Shown: positions 7,525 to 16,715, numbered from the stretch's first letter. The stretch is 54,652 nucleotides of DNA from Chloroflexota bacterium (GCA_016235425.1 JACRLC010000054.1:1-54652); one strand, 5' to 3'. The notes: generated from the sequence alone by a model not told the origin. Made by a program: numbers and translations.

Positions 7525-9543
7525 CTATCCCTGCATCCTCTCCCACTCCGCCAGCTTCTCATCCATCTCCTTCTGCACGCGCTCGTATTCCTTTCCCAAT
7601 ACTGCCACCTCATTCGGCTTCACAAGCGGACTCCCCAGTTGCGCGCCCAAATTGGACAAGGTCGCTTCAAGTTCTGCGATGGTGTTCTCCAACTCCTGCA
7701 ACTGTGCCATCTTTCTTCGCTCTGCCTTCACGGAGTCCGACGACTCCTGTCGTCGGGGTTTCGTGCGAGTTTCCGAAGTCGGGAGACTTCGGAGTCCTTC
7801 TGTTGCCAACCGCTCCTCTTCTTTCCTTCTTTCATCTTTCATCTGTGAATATGTCCCATTGAACGCGATCATCTGATTTTCATCAGGATTGATTTCCCAG
7901 ATTTGCGTCGCGAGTGCATCCACGAGATAGCGGTCGTGGGTGATGAGCAGGATGGTGCCTCTGTAATCGTCCAGCACAGCTTCGAGCACTTCCTGTGACG
8001 GGATGTCGAGATGGTTGGTTGGCTCGTCGAGCAGGAGCAGGTTCGTATCCTGCAAGGCCAGTTTGGACAATGCCAAACGTCCGCGCTCGCCGCCGGAGAG
8101 CATATCCACTTTTTTGTAGACGTCATCGCCGCTGAACAGATACTTGCCGAGATAATCGCGAATCTGACCAGGAAGCCAGTTCGGCATGACCGAGTCGATT
8201 TCTTCGAGGACGGTCTTGTTCGGGTTGAGACCTTCGTGCGCCTGCGCGAAGTATCCGATGTGCAGGGACGACCCAAGAATTACTTCGCCAGCCAGCGGTT
8301 CGATTTGACCCAATATCGTCTTCAAAAATGTCGTCTTGCCCGCGCCGTTGGGACCGATCAACGCGCCGCAGTCTTTTCGACGCAGTTCAATGTCAGGCGC
8401 GGAGAACAGGAATTTCCCAGGGTCGCCTGCGACAGCATGGTAACCAATCTTCAAATCCTTTGTGCGAATGACCAGATCGCCCGAACGTTTTTCGGAGCCG
8501 AGTCGCAAATGCAGGCGCGGCAACGTCCGCACGGGAGAGCGCAGACCACGCACGCGCTTTTCGGCTTCCTCCACGCTGAACGAACTGGTCGTCGTTTCCA
8601 CGTCCAGTTGCGACCAGTTGGTATTGAGCGCGGCTTCCATGCCGACCTGTTCGATGGCCTGCACCATGCGCGACAGCCGTTTCAACTTGCCTTTGGCCTG
8701 TAACGTGTTCTGTCCCGAAATATTTTTCTTGATGTACTCGACTTCCTTGAGAAGTTTTTCCTTTTCGCTCTCGAAAATTTCCTGCCTGCGTTCGGCGCGC
8801 TCCTGCCGCTGATGAAGGTATGCGGAGTAGTTGCCGTGATACAACTCGAACGCGCCGGGGTGCATTTCGAGAATTACGTTGCAGGCCTTGTCCAGAAAAT
8901 AACGGTCGTGCGAAACGATCACCGCCGCGCCGCCCCATTGCGAGAGATACCCTTCGAGCCACTCGACCGCGCGAATGTCCAGGTGGTTGGTCGGCTCATC
9001 GAGCAGGAGCAGGTCCGGGTCCGAGAGAAGGAGGCGGGCTAAAAAGGCGCGCGTCCTCTGTCCGCCGGAGAGATGATCGAGCGAGAGTCCGTAATCAGCC
9101 GCGTCGAATCCCAGCCCGGTCAACACCTGCTTGATGCGCGTCACGTACGTGTATCCGCCGCGCCGCTCGAAGTCCTCCTGCAGCTTTCCGTAACGCTCCA
9201 TCACATCGTGCTGCGTCGCCATCAGACTTTCGAGCCTGTGCAGTTCATCCTGTTGTTTGATTAAATCATCGAAGACGGAATGACACGCATCCCAGAGAGT
9301 TCCCTCCATTTTGAAATCTGCCTCCTGCGACAGATACCCGATTCGGACTCCCCGCGAGCGGCTGACCGTTCCCGAAGAGGCTTCATCCTCCCCGACGAGG
9401 ATTCGGAGGAGCGTGGTTTTGCCGACGCCGTTCGGACCGACGAGCGCCATGCGCGCGCCCTTCGCAACGGAGAAGGTGAGGCTGGTAAAGAGATCGGTCG
9501 TGCCGAAGGATTTGGTGAGGGAGGAAACGGAGATGAGGGACAT
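7525..9543 (-). CDS. ABC-F family ATPase
   Basis: About 672 residues with two ABC ATPase domains in one chain and no membrane segment: Walker A GPNGVGKTTL and GPNGAGKTTF, signatures LSGGQRTRAF and LSGGERGRLA, Walker B LLLLDEPTNHLD twice. A linker with coiled-coil character lies between them, and there is a C-terminal coiled coil. ABC-F proteins act on the ribosome (translation factors or antibiotic protection; Uup/EttA/YdiF types). The linker before the C-terminal coiled coil contains two 20-bp palindromes in frame (see 7737-7792). The start at 9543 fits MSLISVSSLTKSFG; the longer upstream ORF adds an unsupported extension. Confidence 0.9.
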   Translation of the reverse strand: MSLISVSSLTKSFGTTDLFTSLTFSVAKGARMALVGPNGVGKTTLLRILVGEDEASSGTVSRSRGVRIGYLSQEADFKMEGTLWDACHSVFDDLIKQQDELHRLESLMATQHDVMERYGKLQEDFERRGGYTYVTRIKQVLTGLGFDAADYGLSLDHLSGGQRTRAFLARLLLSDPDLLLLDEPTNHLDIRAVEWLEGYLSQWGGAAVIVSHDRYFLDKACNVILEMHPGAFELYHGNYSAYLHQRQERAERRQEIFESEKEKLLKEVEYIKKNISGQNTLQAKGKLKRLSRMVQAIEQVGMEAALNTNWSQLDVETTTSSFSVEEAEKRVRGLRSPVRTLPRLHLRLGSEKRSGDLVIRTKDLKIGYHAVAGDPGKFLFSAPDIELRRKDCGALIGPNGAGKTTFLKTILGQIEPLAGEVILGSSLHIGYFAQAHEGLNPNKTVLEEIDSVMPNWLPGQIRDYLGKYLFSGDDVYKKVDMLSGGERGRLALSKLALQDTNLLLLDEPTNHLDIPSQEVLEAVLDDYRGTILLITHDRYLVDALATQIWEINPDENQMIAFNGTYSQMKDERRKEEERLATEGLRSLPTSETRTKPRRQESSDSVKAERRKMAQLQELENTIAELEATLSNLGAQLGSPLVKPNEVAVLGKEYERVQKEMDEKLAEWERMQG
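7737..7756. repeat. In-frame palindrome 1 within the ABC-F gene
   Basis: CCGACGAC-TCCT-GTCGTCGG, 8-bp perfect stem, 4-nt loop, inside the coding region for the C-terminal linker (protein segment PRRQESSDSV). Confidence 0.7.
7773..7792. repeat. In-frame palindrome 2 within the ABC-F gene
   Basis: CCGAAGTC-GGGA-GACTTCGG, 8-bp perfect stem, 4-nt loop. It lies 16 bp from palindrome 1 and shares its layout, in the segment coding LRSLPTSETR. Confidence 0.7.
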
Positions 9544-9611
9544 GGGGACTCTTTTAGAAAACGTGTATAATAATACCGTATTGTTTTCAATAATTATAAG
9601 GCAAGGTAAAA

Positions 9612-9944
9612 ATGCCAAAAATCCCAGATGAGTTTGCCAAAAAAATCAAGATTGAAAGAATTTACCCTGACGAGTTGAAGTCATATTTTGTCTCAAATGT
9701 CGTTGTTCAGCATCAGCCCGATAACTTTATCCTTTCTTTCTTTGAAGTCTGGCCTCCAGCAGTTCTTGGAGAGACCGACGAAGAAAAAGAAGAAGCCTTT
9801 AATGCCATTGACCATGTGGAAGCAAAGTGTGTAGCCCGCTTAGTGGTCACTCCTTCAACTATGAAGCAGTTTTTAGATACTATCGCAGAGAATTGGAAAA
9901 ACTATGAGCGTTTAATCCAGATAGAGTCTGGAGATAAGAAATAA
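9612..9944 (+). CDS. DUF3467 family protein
   Basis: A 110-residue protein with the DUF3467 pattern: SNVVVQHQPDNFILSFFEVWPP, then ARLVVTPSTMKQFLDTIAENWKNYE. The family is widespread and small; its biochemical role is not established. It is the first gene of a tight three-gene operon, ending 2 nt before the antitoxin-like gene and followed by mazF. DUF3467 proteins are not a usual part of MazEF modules, so this linkage is worth noting. Confidence 0.75.
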   Translation: MPKIPDEFAKKIKIERIYPDELKSYFVSNVVVQHQPDNFILSFFEVWPPAVLGETDEEKEEAFNAIDHVEAKCVARLVVTPSTMKQFLDTIAENWKNYERLIQIESGDKK

Positions 9945-9946
9945 CT

Positions 9947-10219
9947 ATGCTTGACACCTTTACTCTGACATATAATAGCAATTCAAATAGCCAAAAAACT
10001 GACTTGCTCCCAACATCAGCAATTCAGCATTTTGCCGTTTCAGTATTTGACCAATACAATATTTTGGATTGGTCACAATTGCTAGGGGTTTCAGTTTTGC
10101 AATTCAAAATGCGGGAGTTGTTAAAATCAGAGGCGTATCAAACCATGCTCGCTTCGGAAAGTATCCTTAGCCGGGATTGGGATTCACCTGAAGAGGATGA
10201 GGCATGGGCAAATTTGTAA
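9947..10219 (+). CDS. Putative antitoxin of the MazF toxin
   Basis: A 90-residue acidic protein with no family I recognise. The N-terminal half, with LPTSAIQHFAVSVFDQYNIL, is helical, and the C-terminus SRDWDSPEEDEAWANL is acidic and probably disordered, as in antitoxin tails that wrap their toxin. The assignment rests mainly on position: its last 16 bp overlap the start of a clear MazF/PemK gene. There is no obvious AbrB or RHH DNA-binding motif. Confidence 0.6.
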   Translation: MLDTFTLTYNSNSNSQKTDLLPTSAIQHFAVSVFDQYNILDWSQLLGVSVLQFKMRELLKSEAYQTMLASESILSRDWDSPEEDEAWANL

Positions 10220-10536
10220 AGGGGGATGTGGTTGTCATACCGTTTCCATTCTCAGACTTAAGCGCTTCAAAAAAGCGTCCCGCATTTGTGGTAACTCAAT
10301 TAACAGGAGATGATGTCATTCTCTGCATGATTACCACACCTGCAAAGGCTGATAATTATTCTATTCCGGTTATGAAGGCTGATTTCATTGCTGGGGGGAT
10401 AGACCACGACTCGCATGTTCGGCCAAATAGGTTATTTACAGCAGACTCAAAATTAGTAACGCGCTCTGCAGGAAAATTATCAAGGAAAAAGATTGAGCAA
10501 GTTATATCAAAAATCATAGAGATTGTGCAGTCGTAA
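10204..10536 (+). CDS. MazF/PemK family endoribonuclease toxin
   Basis: A 110-residue member of the MazF/PemK fold: GDVVVIPFPFSDLSASKKRP at the N-terminus (PFPFSD and KKRP are signature motifs), VILCMITTPAK in the middle and VRPNRLFTADSKLVTRSAGKLS near the end. Such toxins cut single-stranded RNA at short sequence motifs. The start overlaps the upstream antitoxin-like gene by 16 bp, so translation is likely coupled. A strong terminator follows at once. Confidence 0.9.
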   Translation: MGKFVKGDVVVIPFPFSDLSASKKRPAFVVTQLTGDDVILCMITTPAKADNYSIPVMKADFIAGGIDHDSHVRPNRLFTADSKLVTRSAGKLSRKKIEQVISKIIEIVQS

Positions 10537-10563
10537 AAAGCAGACAAATTACATCTGCTTTTT
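10535..10563 (+). terminator. Rho-independent terminator after mazF
   Basis: AAAAAGCAGA (10535-10544) pairs perfectly with TCTGCTTTTT (10554-10563), with extra T residues following. It overlaps the end of the mazF gene and closes the operon. Confidence 0.85.
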
Positions 10564-10638
10564 TATTTCCAAAGTTGCGTTGACGACATAAAACGAGCAA
10601 GCGTATTGCGAACTCCAGTCGGATTTGGGGAGGTGTTC

Positions 10639-13134
10639 CTACTTCAACGTGCCCGCCAGCAACGCGCGCAAATCTGCAGGGATGAAGGCGACCCGCTGGT
10701 CGTCCAGTGCGCCTGCAAATAACAGCGCGGCCCTCTTCAAGCGGCCGGGAACGCTTTTGGGTTCGTGGTATTTCCAAAATGGAGATTCATCCATGTCGTC
10801 GCCGTATTTATTTGTAAACTCTCTCCACGCGCGTCGTCCGCCGCCATCCAAAACCCATTTCAGGGCTTCCGTCTCTTTTTCGTTTAGTTCTTTCAACAAC
10901 TCTTCCAAAATGCCAGCATCAAGGATGCGGTCATTTAGCCGCTCGACCATTTCGTTCTTTTTGCCATAAGCGATTGTGCGCCAGAAACCACACATGGACG
11001 AGAGGGTTTCGTTGGTCATTTTGGAAAGGCAATCTGCCAGCGTCATCTCTTCTGCCAGTATGGTGTTGAGCATCTTGAGATGGAAGCGGCGCCTGCTGTC
11101 GCGTTGATAATCGAACAGGAATTTGTGCGACTCGTAATATGCCTCCGCTTCGTCCAGCTCCTCTTCATAATGCTTCAAACTTCTGTGACCCGGATTAATC
11201 TCCTTCGCGGTCTCAAGGATATGGCGCGCCTCTTCCAGGCTGCCCTTGTCAATTTGGAGGATCATGTTGGCATAACTGGTAATGGATGCGGTATCGGGCG
11301 TGATGACTTTTGCCTTTTGCACAACCTGAAGATGGTCGAGAGCGGCGCTTTCATTGCCATCCTCCGCTTCCCTCAAGGCAAGGTTGGCGTGACCGAACGC
11401 ATAATCCGGGTCTACCTCGACCGATTTCCGAATGTAAGCCAGGCCTTCTTCTTCATTACCCTGATTGATGGTGAATGCGCCGAGGTTGTACCAGGCCATC
11501 GCGCAGGTTGGGTCTTTCTCCAGCACGCGCCGCAAAATGGCGATTCCTTCCTCCTTATTTTTGATTTTAGAGGCTTCCTGGATGAGCCGCAGGGATTCAG
11601 GATTGATGTCAGGGATGTAATCTTCGATGCGCTGTGAGAAGAACTGCACATCAGCCCACTCTTGTTTTTTCGAGCTCCAGAAACGTATTGATTCGCCAGG
11701 CGTGTACCTGCTGCCTGCCTCGCTCAGTTTCGCGATGGCATTCATGCGGCTGTCGTCATCGCCGCAATCGCTCAACGCAAAGCGGAGAATTTCCGCATCA
11801 GCCTCGGATTTGTTCGCATAAAGCAGTCCCAATATTCCCACAGCGGACGTCATTTCAGTCCACATCATTTTCCTGAACCCTTGCAGAATGAAGGGATATT
11901 TGGAATAGTACTCATCGAGCTTCCGTTGCTGGGAGGGCGTTGGAGCGCTTTCCTGTTCCTCGATTTTTTGGATCACATTCAGCAGGTCGAACAAAACACG
12001 TTCAGGCATGAACATTACAAACGCGGGATAGGGAGGAGGCCAAAGGAGTTTCTTTTCCTTTGACTTAATGGCGTTATCTATTTTGTCCAGCAGGGAAACG
12101 TCTTCCTGGTCTGGCGCGTTTCCAATTTCCCCATATTCCAGTAGTTTCCTTGCCTCCTTAAAATGACCCAGCCGCGCGGCAGCGACGCCGAAACAGTCCC
12201 ATGAAAATGTATCCAATGCAACCTGGGGCAGATTCTTGTAATGTTGAGCGGCCTGCCAGATGCGGACCGTATCTTCCAGCGTTCCCAGAACAGAGAGGAG
12301 GATGTCAATATCGCCTGTGTTCTGATCGAGTTGTCCGTTTTCCCAGAGTACGAACAAGCGGTCTGCGTATGATTTCGCTTTTTCCTCCTCCCCCAATCCT
12401 GCGTGAAAGAAAGCAAGGTTTTTCAAACCATGCACATTGGACGGGTCATTCATCAAAACGCCTTCGCATTCTGCGATTGCCTCGGAGCATTTTCCCAAAA
12501 AATAACTGGCATATGCATGGTTGTTGCGTGCGGAGTTCCAGTGAGGCGCAATTTTCAATGCCTGCCTCGCTTGGTATTCCGCCTCCGTATAATTGAAATC
12601 CAGAATCGCCATCTGCCCGTTTTCGTCATGCCAGCATACTTGCTCCACCTTATCCTGTGGGAGGTTTAATTTTTCAGTCAGGGCATGGAGTTTTATCTTT
12701 GCATCGTTGATTACGCTTTGGGCGGTTTCCCTGCCCATCGCGTCGAAATCGCGCGTGTTCAGAACCTTTTGCGCGGCGCGGGTAGCGTGCGCGGGCCACG
12801 AGTGCATGAGATACCATCCCGCCAATGGCAGGTTCACTTCCACAAATTGCGGATATTGCTTTTGCAATTCCAAAAGGATTTCGCCGCTTTGTTTCATGTC
12901 TCCGTATTCCATTAATGCGGCGGCATACGTGAAACGCATATATGGCTCACGTTTCAGACTTGGCGGCAGAGAATCCATCAGGCGAAGCGCGCCTTCCACA
13001 TTCCCCTTCTGTAAAAGGGATTCAAGTTCAGCGATTGTTTTATCCCTCGGGGGAGGCGGCGTACCCCGCGCATTTGCGGGACCGGACATGGGAAAATTGG
13101 ATTGGGAGGAGGAATGTCTTTTTCTACGGGACAT
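10639..13134 (-). CDS. Large TPR-repeat protein
   Basis: An 831-residue protein of helical hairpin repeats. Clear TPR-like units occur at about 45-160, 190-300 and 530-640 (for example CAMAWYNLGAFTINQGNEEE and YAFGHANLALREAEDGNESA). The N-terminus is low-complexity (SSSQSNFPMSGPANARGTPP), probably a flexible tail. It acts presumably as a protein-protein scaffold; no catalytic domain is visible. The start ATG at 13134 is preceded by TATAGA 11 nt upstream but no Shine-Dalgarno. Confidence 0.8.
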   Translation of the reverse strand: MSRRKRHSSSQSNFPMSGPANARGTPPPPRDKTIAELESLLQKGNVEGALRLMDSLPPSLKREPYMRFTYAAALMEYGDMKQSGEILLELQKQYPQFVEVNLPLAGWYLMHSWPAHATRAAQKVLNTRDFDAMGRETAQSVINDAKIKLHALTEKLNLPQDKVEQVCWHDENGQMAILDFNYTEAEYQARQALKIAPHWNSARNNHAYASYFLGKCSEAIAECEGVLMNDPSNVHGLKNLAFFHAGLGEEEKAKSYADRLFVLWENGQLDQNTGDIDILLSVLGTLEDTVRIWQAAQHYKNLPQVALDTFSWDCFGVAAARLGHFKEARKLLEYGEIGNAPDQEDVSLLDKIDNAIKSKEKKLLWPPPYPAFVMFMPERVLFDLLNVIQKIEEQESAPTPSQQRKLDEYYSKYPFILQGFRKMMWTEMTSAVGILGLLYANKSEADAEILRFALSDCGDDDSRMNAIAKLSEAGSRYTPGESIRFWSSKKQEWADVQFFSQRIEDYIPDINPESLRLIQEASKIKNKEEGIAILRRVLEKDPTCAMAWYNLGAFTINQGNEEEGLAYIRKSVEVDPDYAFGHANLALREAEDGNESAALDHLQVVQKAKVITPDTASITSYANMILQIDKGSLEEARHILETAKEINPGHRSLKHYEEELDEAEAYYESHKFLFDYQRDSRRRFHLKMLNTILAEEMTLADCLSKMTNETLSSMCGFWRTIAYGKKNEMVERLNDRILDAGILEELLKELNEKETEALKWVLDGGGRRAWREFTNKYGDDMDESPFWKYHEPKSVPGRLKRAALLFAGALDDQRVAFIPADLRALLAGTLK

Positions 13135-13331
13135 GGCGGCTCATTTCTATATGAAGCGTAATAAGCAAAACACAGATGGATTCTAACGCACCAGAATGCG
13201 TCCAATGAATCGGTGTGATAGATAAAACAACCGAGCGGATTGCGGCCTGCCCACCCTGCCGCCTCAGATTTCGGTGTCTAATTTGGGGGAGGCGCCAGAG
13301 GCGGAGGGGCGCAGGTAAATGAAATAAATTT

Positions 13332-14768
13332 TTAACGGAACAAGTACAAAACCGCCACAAAGGAACAGGAAAGGAGGCAGGCAGTTATCAGGCTGAGAGT
13401 GAGCAAGACCCAGGCGGGTATACGTTCCAGCCAGGTCCAGCGCGGCGGTGAAGTGAATGCTTTTTCATCCCCGATCACCTTTTCGCGCCGCTTCCATACC
13501 AGCCATATGACATAAGGGATACCAAGAAAGAGACCGCTCAGGGCGAAAAGATCGTTAATAAGACCTTGAACATCAAGGGCAAGTTCTTTTGTTTCCACAA
13601 CGCGCTCTCTCGAGATCAAAAGCATGAATGTGACCACAAGGATGACGGTACCGAAATAAAGAAGGATGCGCGCTCCACGCGGCATGACCCTGCCATCCAC
13701 GCCGGTGAATGTAACGCCGGTGCCCATAAGATTGTAGGTTGTCAGACTGACAAATAACAGAAGCGGCGGGAAGATGCCGGTCAATGCCAAAAGCAATTCC
13801 ACCACGTCACTGCCATTGAAGGCCATGGAAACTCCCAGAAAGGCTACGGGAGACGCGAAGCTCAATGACAGGAATGTTGCCGCCGCAGCAGTATTCCAGC
13901 GGTGCATAAGCCATACAAAAGACGCCCCGAGGACAAGAGGCATTGACAGGATAAGATCAACAAACCACCAGCCCCAGTTTTTGGTCAGCATCAATGCAGA
14001 CAAAACGATCGCAGGATGAACAAGCAATATGAAGACCGTCAAGGCGGATAGCGCCGGGAATGGTAGGAAACGACGCGCAATGATGGTCAGCGATCTGCCA
14101 ATCGTGATTCCCAGGTTCATAATATCCAGCCCGAGGAAGACCCAGAATATGAGCGTGATCAACATAATTACATAGAAATTCGTAACCAGGCTGGCGGCGA
14201 TCATGGAATCTGTCATTGCAGTGCCGACACCCAGGATCATGAAAAAAAGAATTACGCCCAGCCATCCCCCAAAATGGAGAAGAGGGAAATTCCGCCAAAA
14301 CTTTGTGCGATATGTCAGGGCATAGACGATAAGAAATGCAAGGAAAAATATAAACTCTCCAGCTATTGGAAACACACTCTGCGACACTCCCACGATCATG
14401 AACAGTTGGAACGAAAATAACGCCAACACAGACAAAAAGACTCGCGCTTTTGCCATGCCCGCGCCTGTCAACAGATAAACCCACCCGACAATAAAAAATA
14501 GAACGGCTATGGCCATAACTGCCAGAGGCAGGCTTATGTTTCGCGGGTCGCCCGGAAATGAAAATTGAATGGATGGGAGGTCGTCTCCAATGATCTCGAA
14601 CAACAGCACGATTAACAGGAGGAAGAAGACGGAAAGATACCCCCCGATGGTTAACAACTTGATGCTCAACGGCAGGCCGCGCAAGTCTATGAAATTCTCC
14701 GCCAGGCGGCCAAATATGGATCTTGATTGGGGGTTGATTGTTGAGTTGCTCATAATAGCCAGCTCCAA
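13332..14768 (-). CDS. Polytopic membrane protein of unknown function
   Basis: A 478-residue protein with about eleven to twelve hydrophobic spans and short loops, for example IKLLTIGGYLSVFFLLLIVL and PLAVMAIAVLFFIVGWVYLL. No transport or enzyme signature is evident. It ends with a positively charged stretch (VWKRREKVIGDEK) before a last hairpin. The start could be ATG 14768 or the ATG at 14753, which has GGAG about 9 nt upstream and gives MSNSTINPQSRS; I keep the longer span with that caveat. Confidence 0.65.
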   Translation of the reverse strand: MELAIMSNSTINPQSRSIFGRLAENFIDLRGLPLSIKLLTIGGYLSVFFLLLIVLLFEIIGDDLPSIQFSFPGDPRNISLPLAVMAIAVLFFIVGWVYLLTGAGMAKARVFLSVLALFSFQLFMIVGVSQSVFPIAGEFIFFLAFLIVYALTYRTKFWRNFPLLHFGGWLGVILFFMILGVGTAMTDSMIAASLVTNFYVIMLITLIFWVFLGLDIMNLGITIGRSLTIIARRFLPFPALSALTVFILLVHPAIVLSALMLTKNWGWWFVDLILSMPLVLGASFVWLMHRWNTAAAATFLSLSFASPVAFLGVSMAFNGSDVVELLLALTGIFPPLLLFVSLTTYNLMGTGVTFTGVDGRVMPRGARILLYFGTVILVVTFMLLISRERVVETKELALDVQGLINDLFALSGLFLGIPYVIWLVWKRREKVIGDEKAFTSPPRWTWLERIPAWVLLTLSLITACLLSCSFVAVLYLFR

Positions 14769-14789
14769 GCTCAGTGGCTTTTGGATGAA

Positions 14790-15326
14790 TCACGGCTTTA
14801 CGATTGCATAAATATAACAATCACGCGGCGCATCGCTGATGTTGGGATGGACAATATACTTTCGCAGCAAACCCTCACGCGCCATGCCTGCCTTCTCCAA
14901 CACACGCTGGGAGGCAATGTTTTCCACATCTGTCATGGCGTAGACGCGATAAATGGATGGTTGTTGAAATGCCCAATCAACGACGGCGCGTGTCGCTTCG
15001 GTCATGTAGCCCTTGCGTTGATAAGCTCTGTTCATAACATAACCAATCCCAACCCTGGGACCTTCCACGCGCGGGTCAATCATGCCGATGACAGCACTGC
15101 TTTCCTTCAATGTAATCATAAATGGGAAGCGCGTTTCTTCATCCCACGCGGCGATTGCCTTCATGAGAATGGACTCGGTCTGCCCGATGTTTTCATGCGG
15201 ACGCCATGTGAGAAAACGCGTCACACCGGGGTCCTGGACCCAGCCTGCGAAGATGGTGGGCGCATCGTCCATGCGCGGCTTGCGGAGGATGAGACGCTCT
15301 GTTTTGATTTGTTCAGGCGGCTTCAT
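14790..15326 (-). CDS. GNAT acetyltransferase, RimJ/RimL type
   Basis: A 178-residue protein typical of the RimJ/RimL subfamily: TERLILRKPRMDDAPTIFAG at the N-terminus, VGIGYVMNRAYQRKGYMTEA as the acetyl-CoA-binding motif A (Q/R-x-x-G-x-G/A-like), and ENIASQRVLEKAGMAREGLL at the C-terminus. It probably N-acetylates a protein or small amine; the substrate is unknown. It overlaps proC by 4 bp (ATGA), so it is co-translated with it. Confidence 0.85.
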   Translation of the reverse strand: MKPPEQIKTERLILRKPRMDDAPTIFAGWVQDPGVTRFLTWRPHENIGQTESILMKAIAAWDEETRFPFMITLKESSAVIGMIDPRVEGPRVGIGYVMNRAYQRKGYMTEATRAVVDWAFQQPSIYRVYAMTDVENIASQRVLEKAGMAREGLLRKYIVHPNISDAPRDCYIYAIVKP

Positions 15327-16174
15327 TTCTCTTCTTCATCGGGAGATTCGTGAAGATGCCCGGGTTTTTCCTTCCCCAATTCCAGGGATCGTTGATACGC
15401 GGCCCAGACCGCGCGTGAAATCGCCGTGCGGAAGCCTGCCTTTTCCAAGTAGTACAATGCCTCGGCAGACGTTCCTCCCGGCGAAGTGACCTGATTCCGC
15501 AACGTGGCGGGATGTCTCCCCGCGTATTGATAAAACGAGGCCGAGCCTTTGATGGTCTGCAAGACCAATTGCTCGGCGATGCGGCGCGGGAAGCCCATGT
15601 GCACGCCCGCGTCAATTAATGCTTCAGTAAAAAGAAAAACGTAAGCGGGGCCGGTACCTGACAAAGCAGTTGCCATATCCAGATAACTTTCGTCTTCCAC
15701 AAAGACTTCTTCGCCCAGCGCGCCGAGAATGGAGCGAGTCATCTCCTGCTGTTCCTCGGTCACTTCCTTGGACGCAGTCCACACCGTAATTCCCTCGCCG
15801 ATTTGTCCCGGCGTATTTGGCATGGAGCGAACGATCGCCTTATGTTTCAGTCCCGTGCTGATCTTCCTGATGGACGCGCCCGCAACAATGGATAGCACCA
15901 GCGCGTCCGCGCGGACTCCTTTCAGGCCTTTCATTACTTCGCTGAGTCTCTGCGGCTTGACGGAGAGCACCACCATGTCCGCTTCGTGGACGGCGGAAGC
16001 GTTCTCTGTGGTCGCTTTGATGTTGTATTTCTTGCGAAGTTCCGCACCGCGTTCCCCGCGCGGGCCGGAAGCGATGATATTCTCCGGCTTGGCAAGTTTT
16101 TTGTTGAGCAACCCTGCGATCATGGCTTCCGCCATGACGCCCGGGCCGATAAATGCAATTTTCTTTTTGAGCAT
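15323..16174 (-). CDS. proC: Pyrroline-5-carboxylate reductase
   Basis: About 283 residues; the last step of proline synthesis, NAD(P)H-dependent reduction of pyrroline-5-carboxylate. It begins KKKIAFIGPGVMAEAMIAGL (Rossmann nucleotide motif) and contains VVLSVKPQRL, VRSMPNTPGQIGEG and the family signature ALSGTGPAYVFLFTEALIDA with VTSPGGTSAEALYYLE. The ATG at 16174 is the start because GGAGG lies 5 nt before it; the longer frame to 16267 has no such site. The length is normal for the family. Confidence 0.93.
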   Translation of the reverse strand: MLKKKIAFIGPGVMAEAMIAGLLNKKLAKPENIIASGPRGERGAELRKKYNIKATTENASAVHEADMVVLSVKPQRLSEVMKGLKGVRADALVLSIVAGASIRKISTGLKHKAIVRSMPNTPGQIGEGITVWTASKEVTEEQQEMTRSILGALGEEVFVEDESYLDMATALSGTGPAYVFLFTEALIDAGVHMGFPRRIAEQLVLQTIKGSASFYQYAGRHPATLRNQVTSPGGTSAEALYYLEKAGFRTAISRAVWAAYQRSLELGKEKPGHLHESPDEEEK

Positions 16175-16256
16175 GATGTCCTCCGGGTTCATTATATAAC
16201 AAGCGAGCGGACGAAATGTCCGCTCAAATGATAGACAGTATGAAGGGCTTGGAATT

Positions 16257-16478
16257 TTACGCCGCAATTAATGCTTTTTCCACTTCGGCGGGCAGGTGGA
16301 TGAAAACAAAGTGACTGATGTGATAAAGGTAATCTTCGCCGCTTTCGTCAATTACGCGGATTAAATCATCCTTCTCCGCCTGTGGGTCGGGGATGACTTC
16401 GTAAACTTTGCGCGTGATTAAAGACGCTTCGTAGTCTGTATTGTCGATACAAAGGACAAAATGTTTTTTTGTGCTCAT
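16257..16478 (-). CDS. Uncharacterised small protein, module gene B (copy 2)
   Basis: A 73-residue paralogue of the product at 5256-5486: FVLCIDNTDYEASLITRKVY, LIRVIDESGEDYLYHISHF, LPAEVEKALIAA. The conserved core YEASL/RK.Y.V/RV.DESGEDYL is intact, so this gene looks functional. It starts 3 nt after the natural end of gene A copy 2. Function unknown. Confidence 0.75.
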   Translation of the reverse strand: MSTKKHFVLCIDNTDYEASLITRKVYEVIPDPQAEKDDLIRVIDESGEDYLYHISHFVFIHLPAEVEKALIAA

Positions 16479-16481
16479 AAT

Positions 16482-16715
16482 TTAATCCAAATACCGTTTG
16501 ATTTTGATATCTTTTCGGCCAATTCAGCCTGCTTCATACCAGTGAAGTTCAACATGTCGGATGTTGCCGTTAGATAATTTGACGTGGGCAAAGCCCTTTA
16601 ACTTCCTCCAGTGTCCGTGCCCGTGCATTTTTTGCAAATATGCCAGGTCGCGTATACTGGAGCCAATTGCGATAATTTCTACTCCCACAATTTCGTCAAC
16701 GATTTCGAATTTCAC
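16482..16715 (-). pseudogene. Module gene A (copy 2) with in-frame TGA
   Basis: It starts with GTG at 16715: EIVDEIVGVEIIAIGSSIRD, then GHWRKLKGFAHVKLSNG, then HVELHWYEAG. Here an in-frame TGA occurs (16524-16526). Without a frameshift the reading continues IGRKDIKIKRYLD and ends at TAA 16482-16484, 3 nt before gene B. The continued part matches the C-terminus of copy 1 (GIGKRDIKVKRILGK), so the ancestral protein had 77 residues and a nonsense change cut it to 63. It may be a recent pseudogene, a functional short form, or a readthrough site; a sequencing error cannot be excluded. Confidence 0.65.

Noticed and set aside
13957-14820. 287-aa minus frame overlapping the membrane protein
   Set aside because: Overlaps the hydrophobic protein in another frame, lacks domain features and a ribosome site.
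16257-16715. Frameshift as the cause of the short gene A copy 2
   Set aside because: The downstream C-terminus stays in the same frame as the upstream part; the break is a TGA codon, not an indel.
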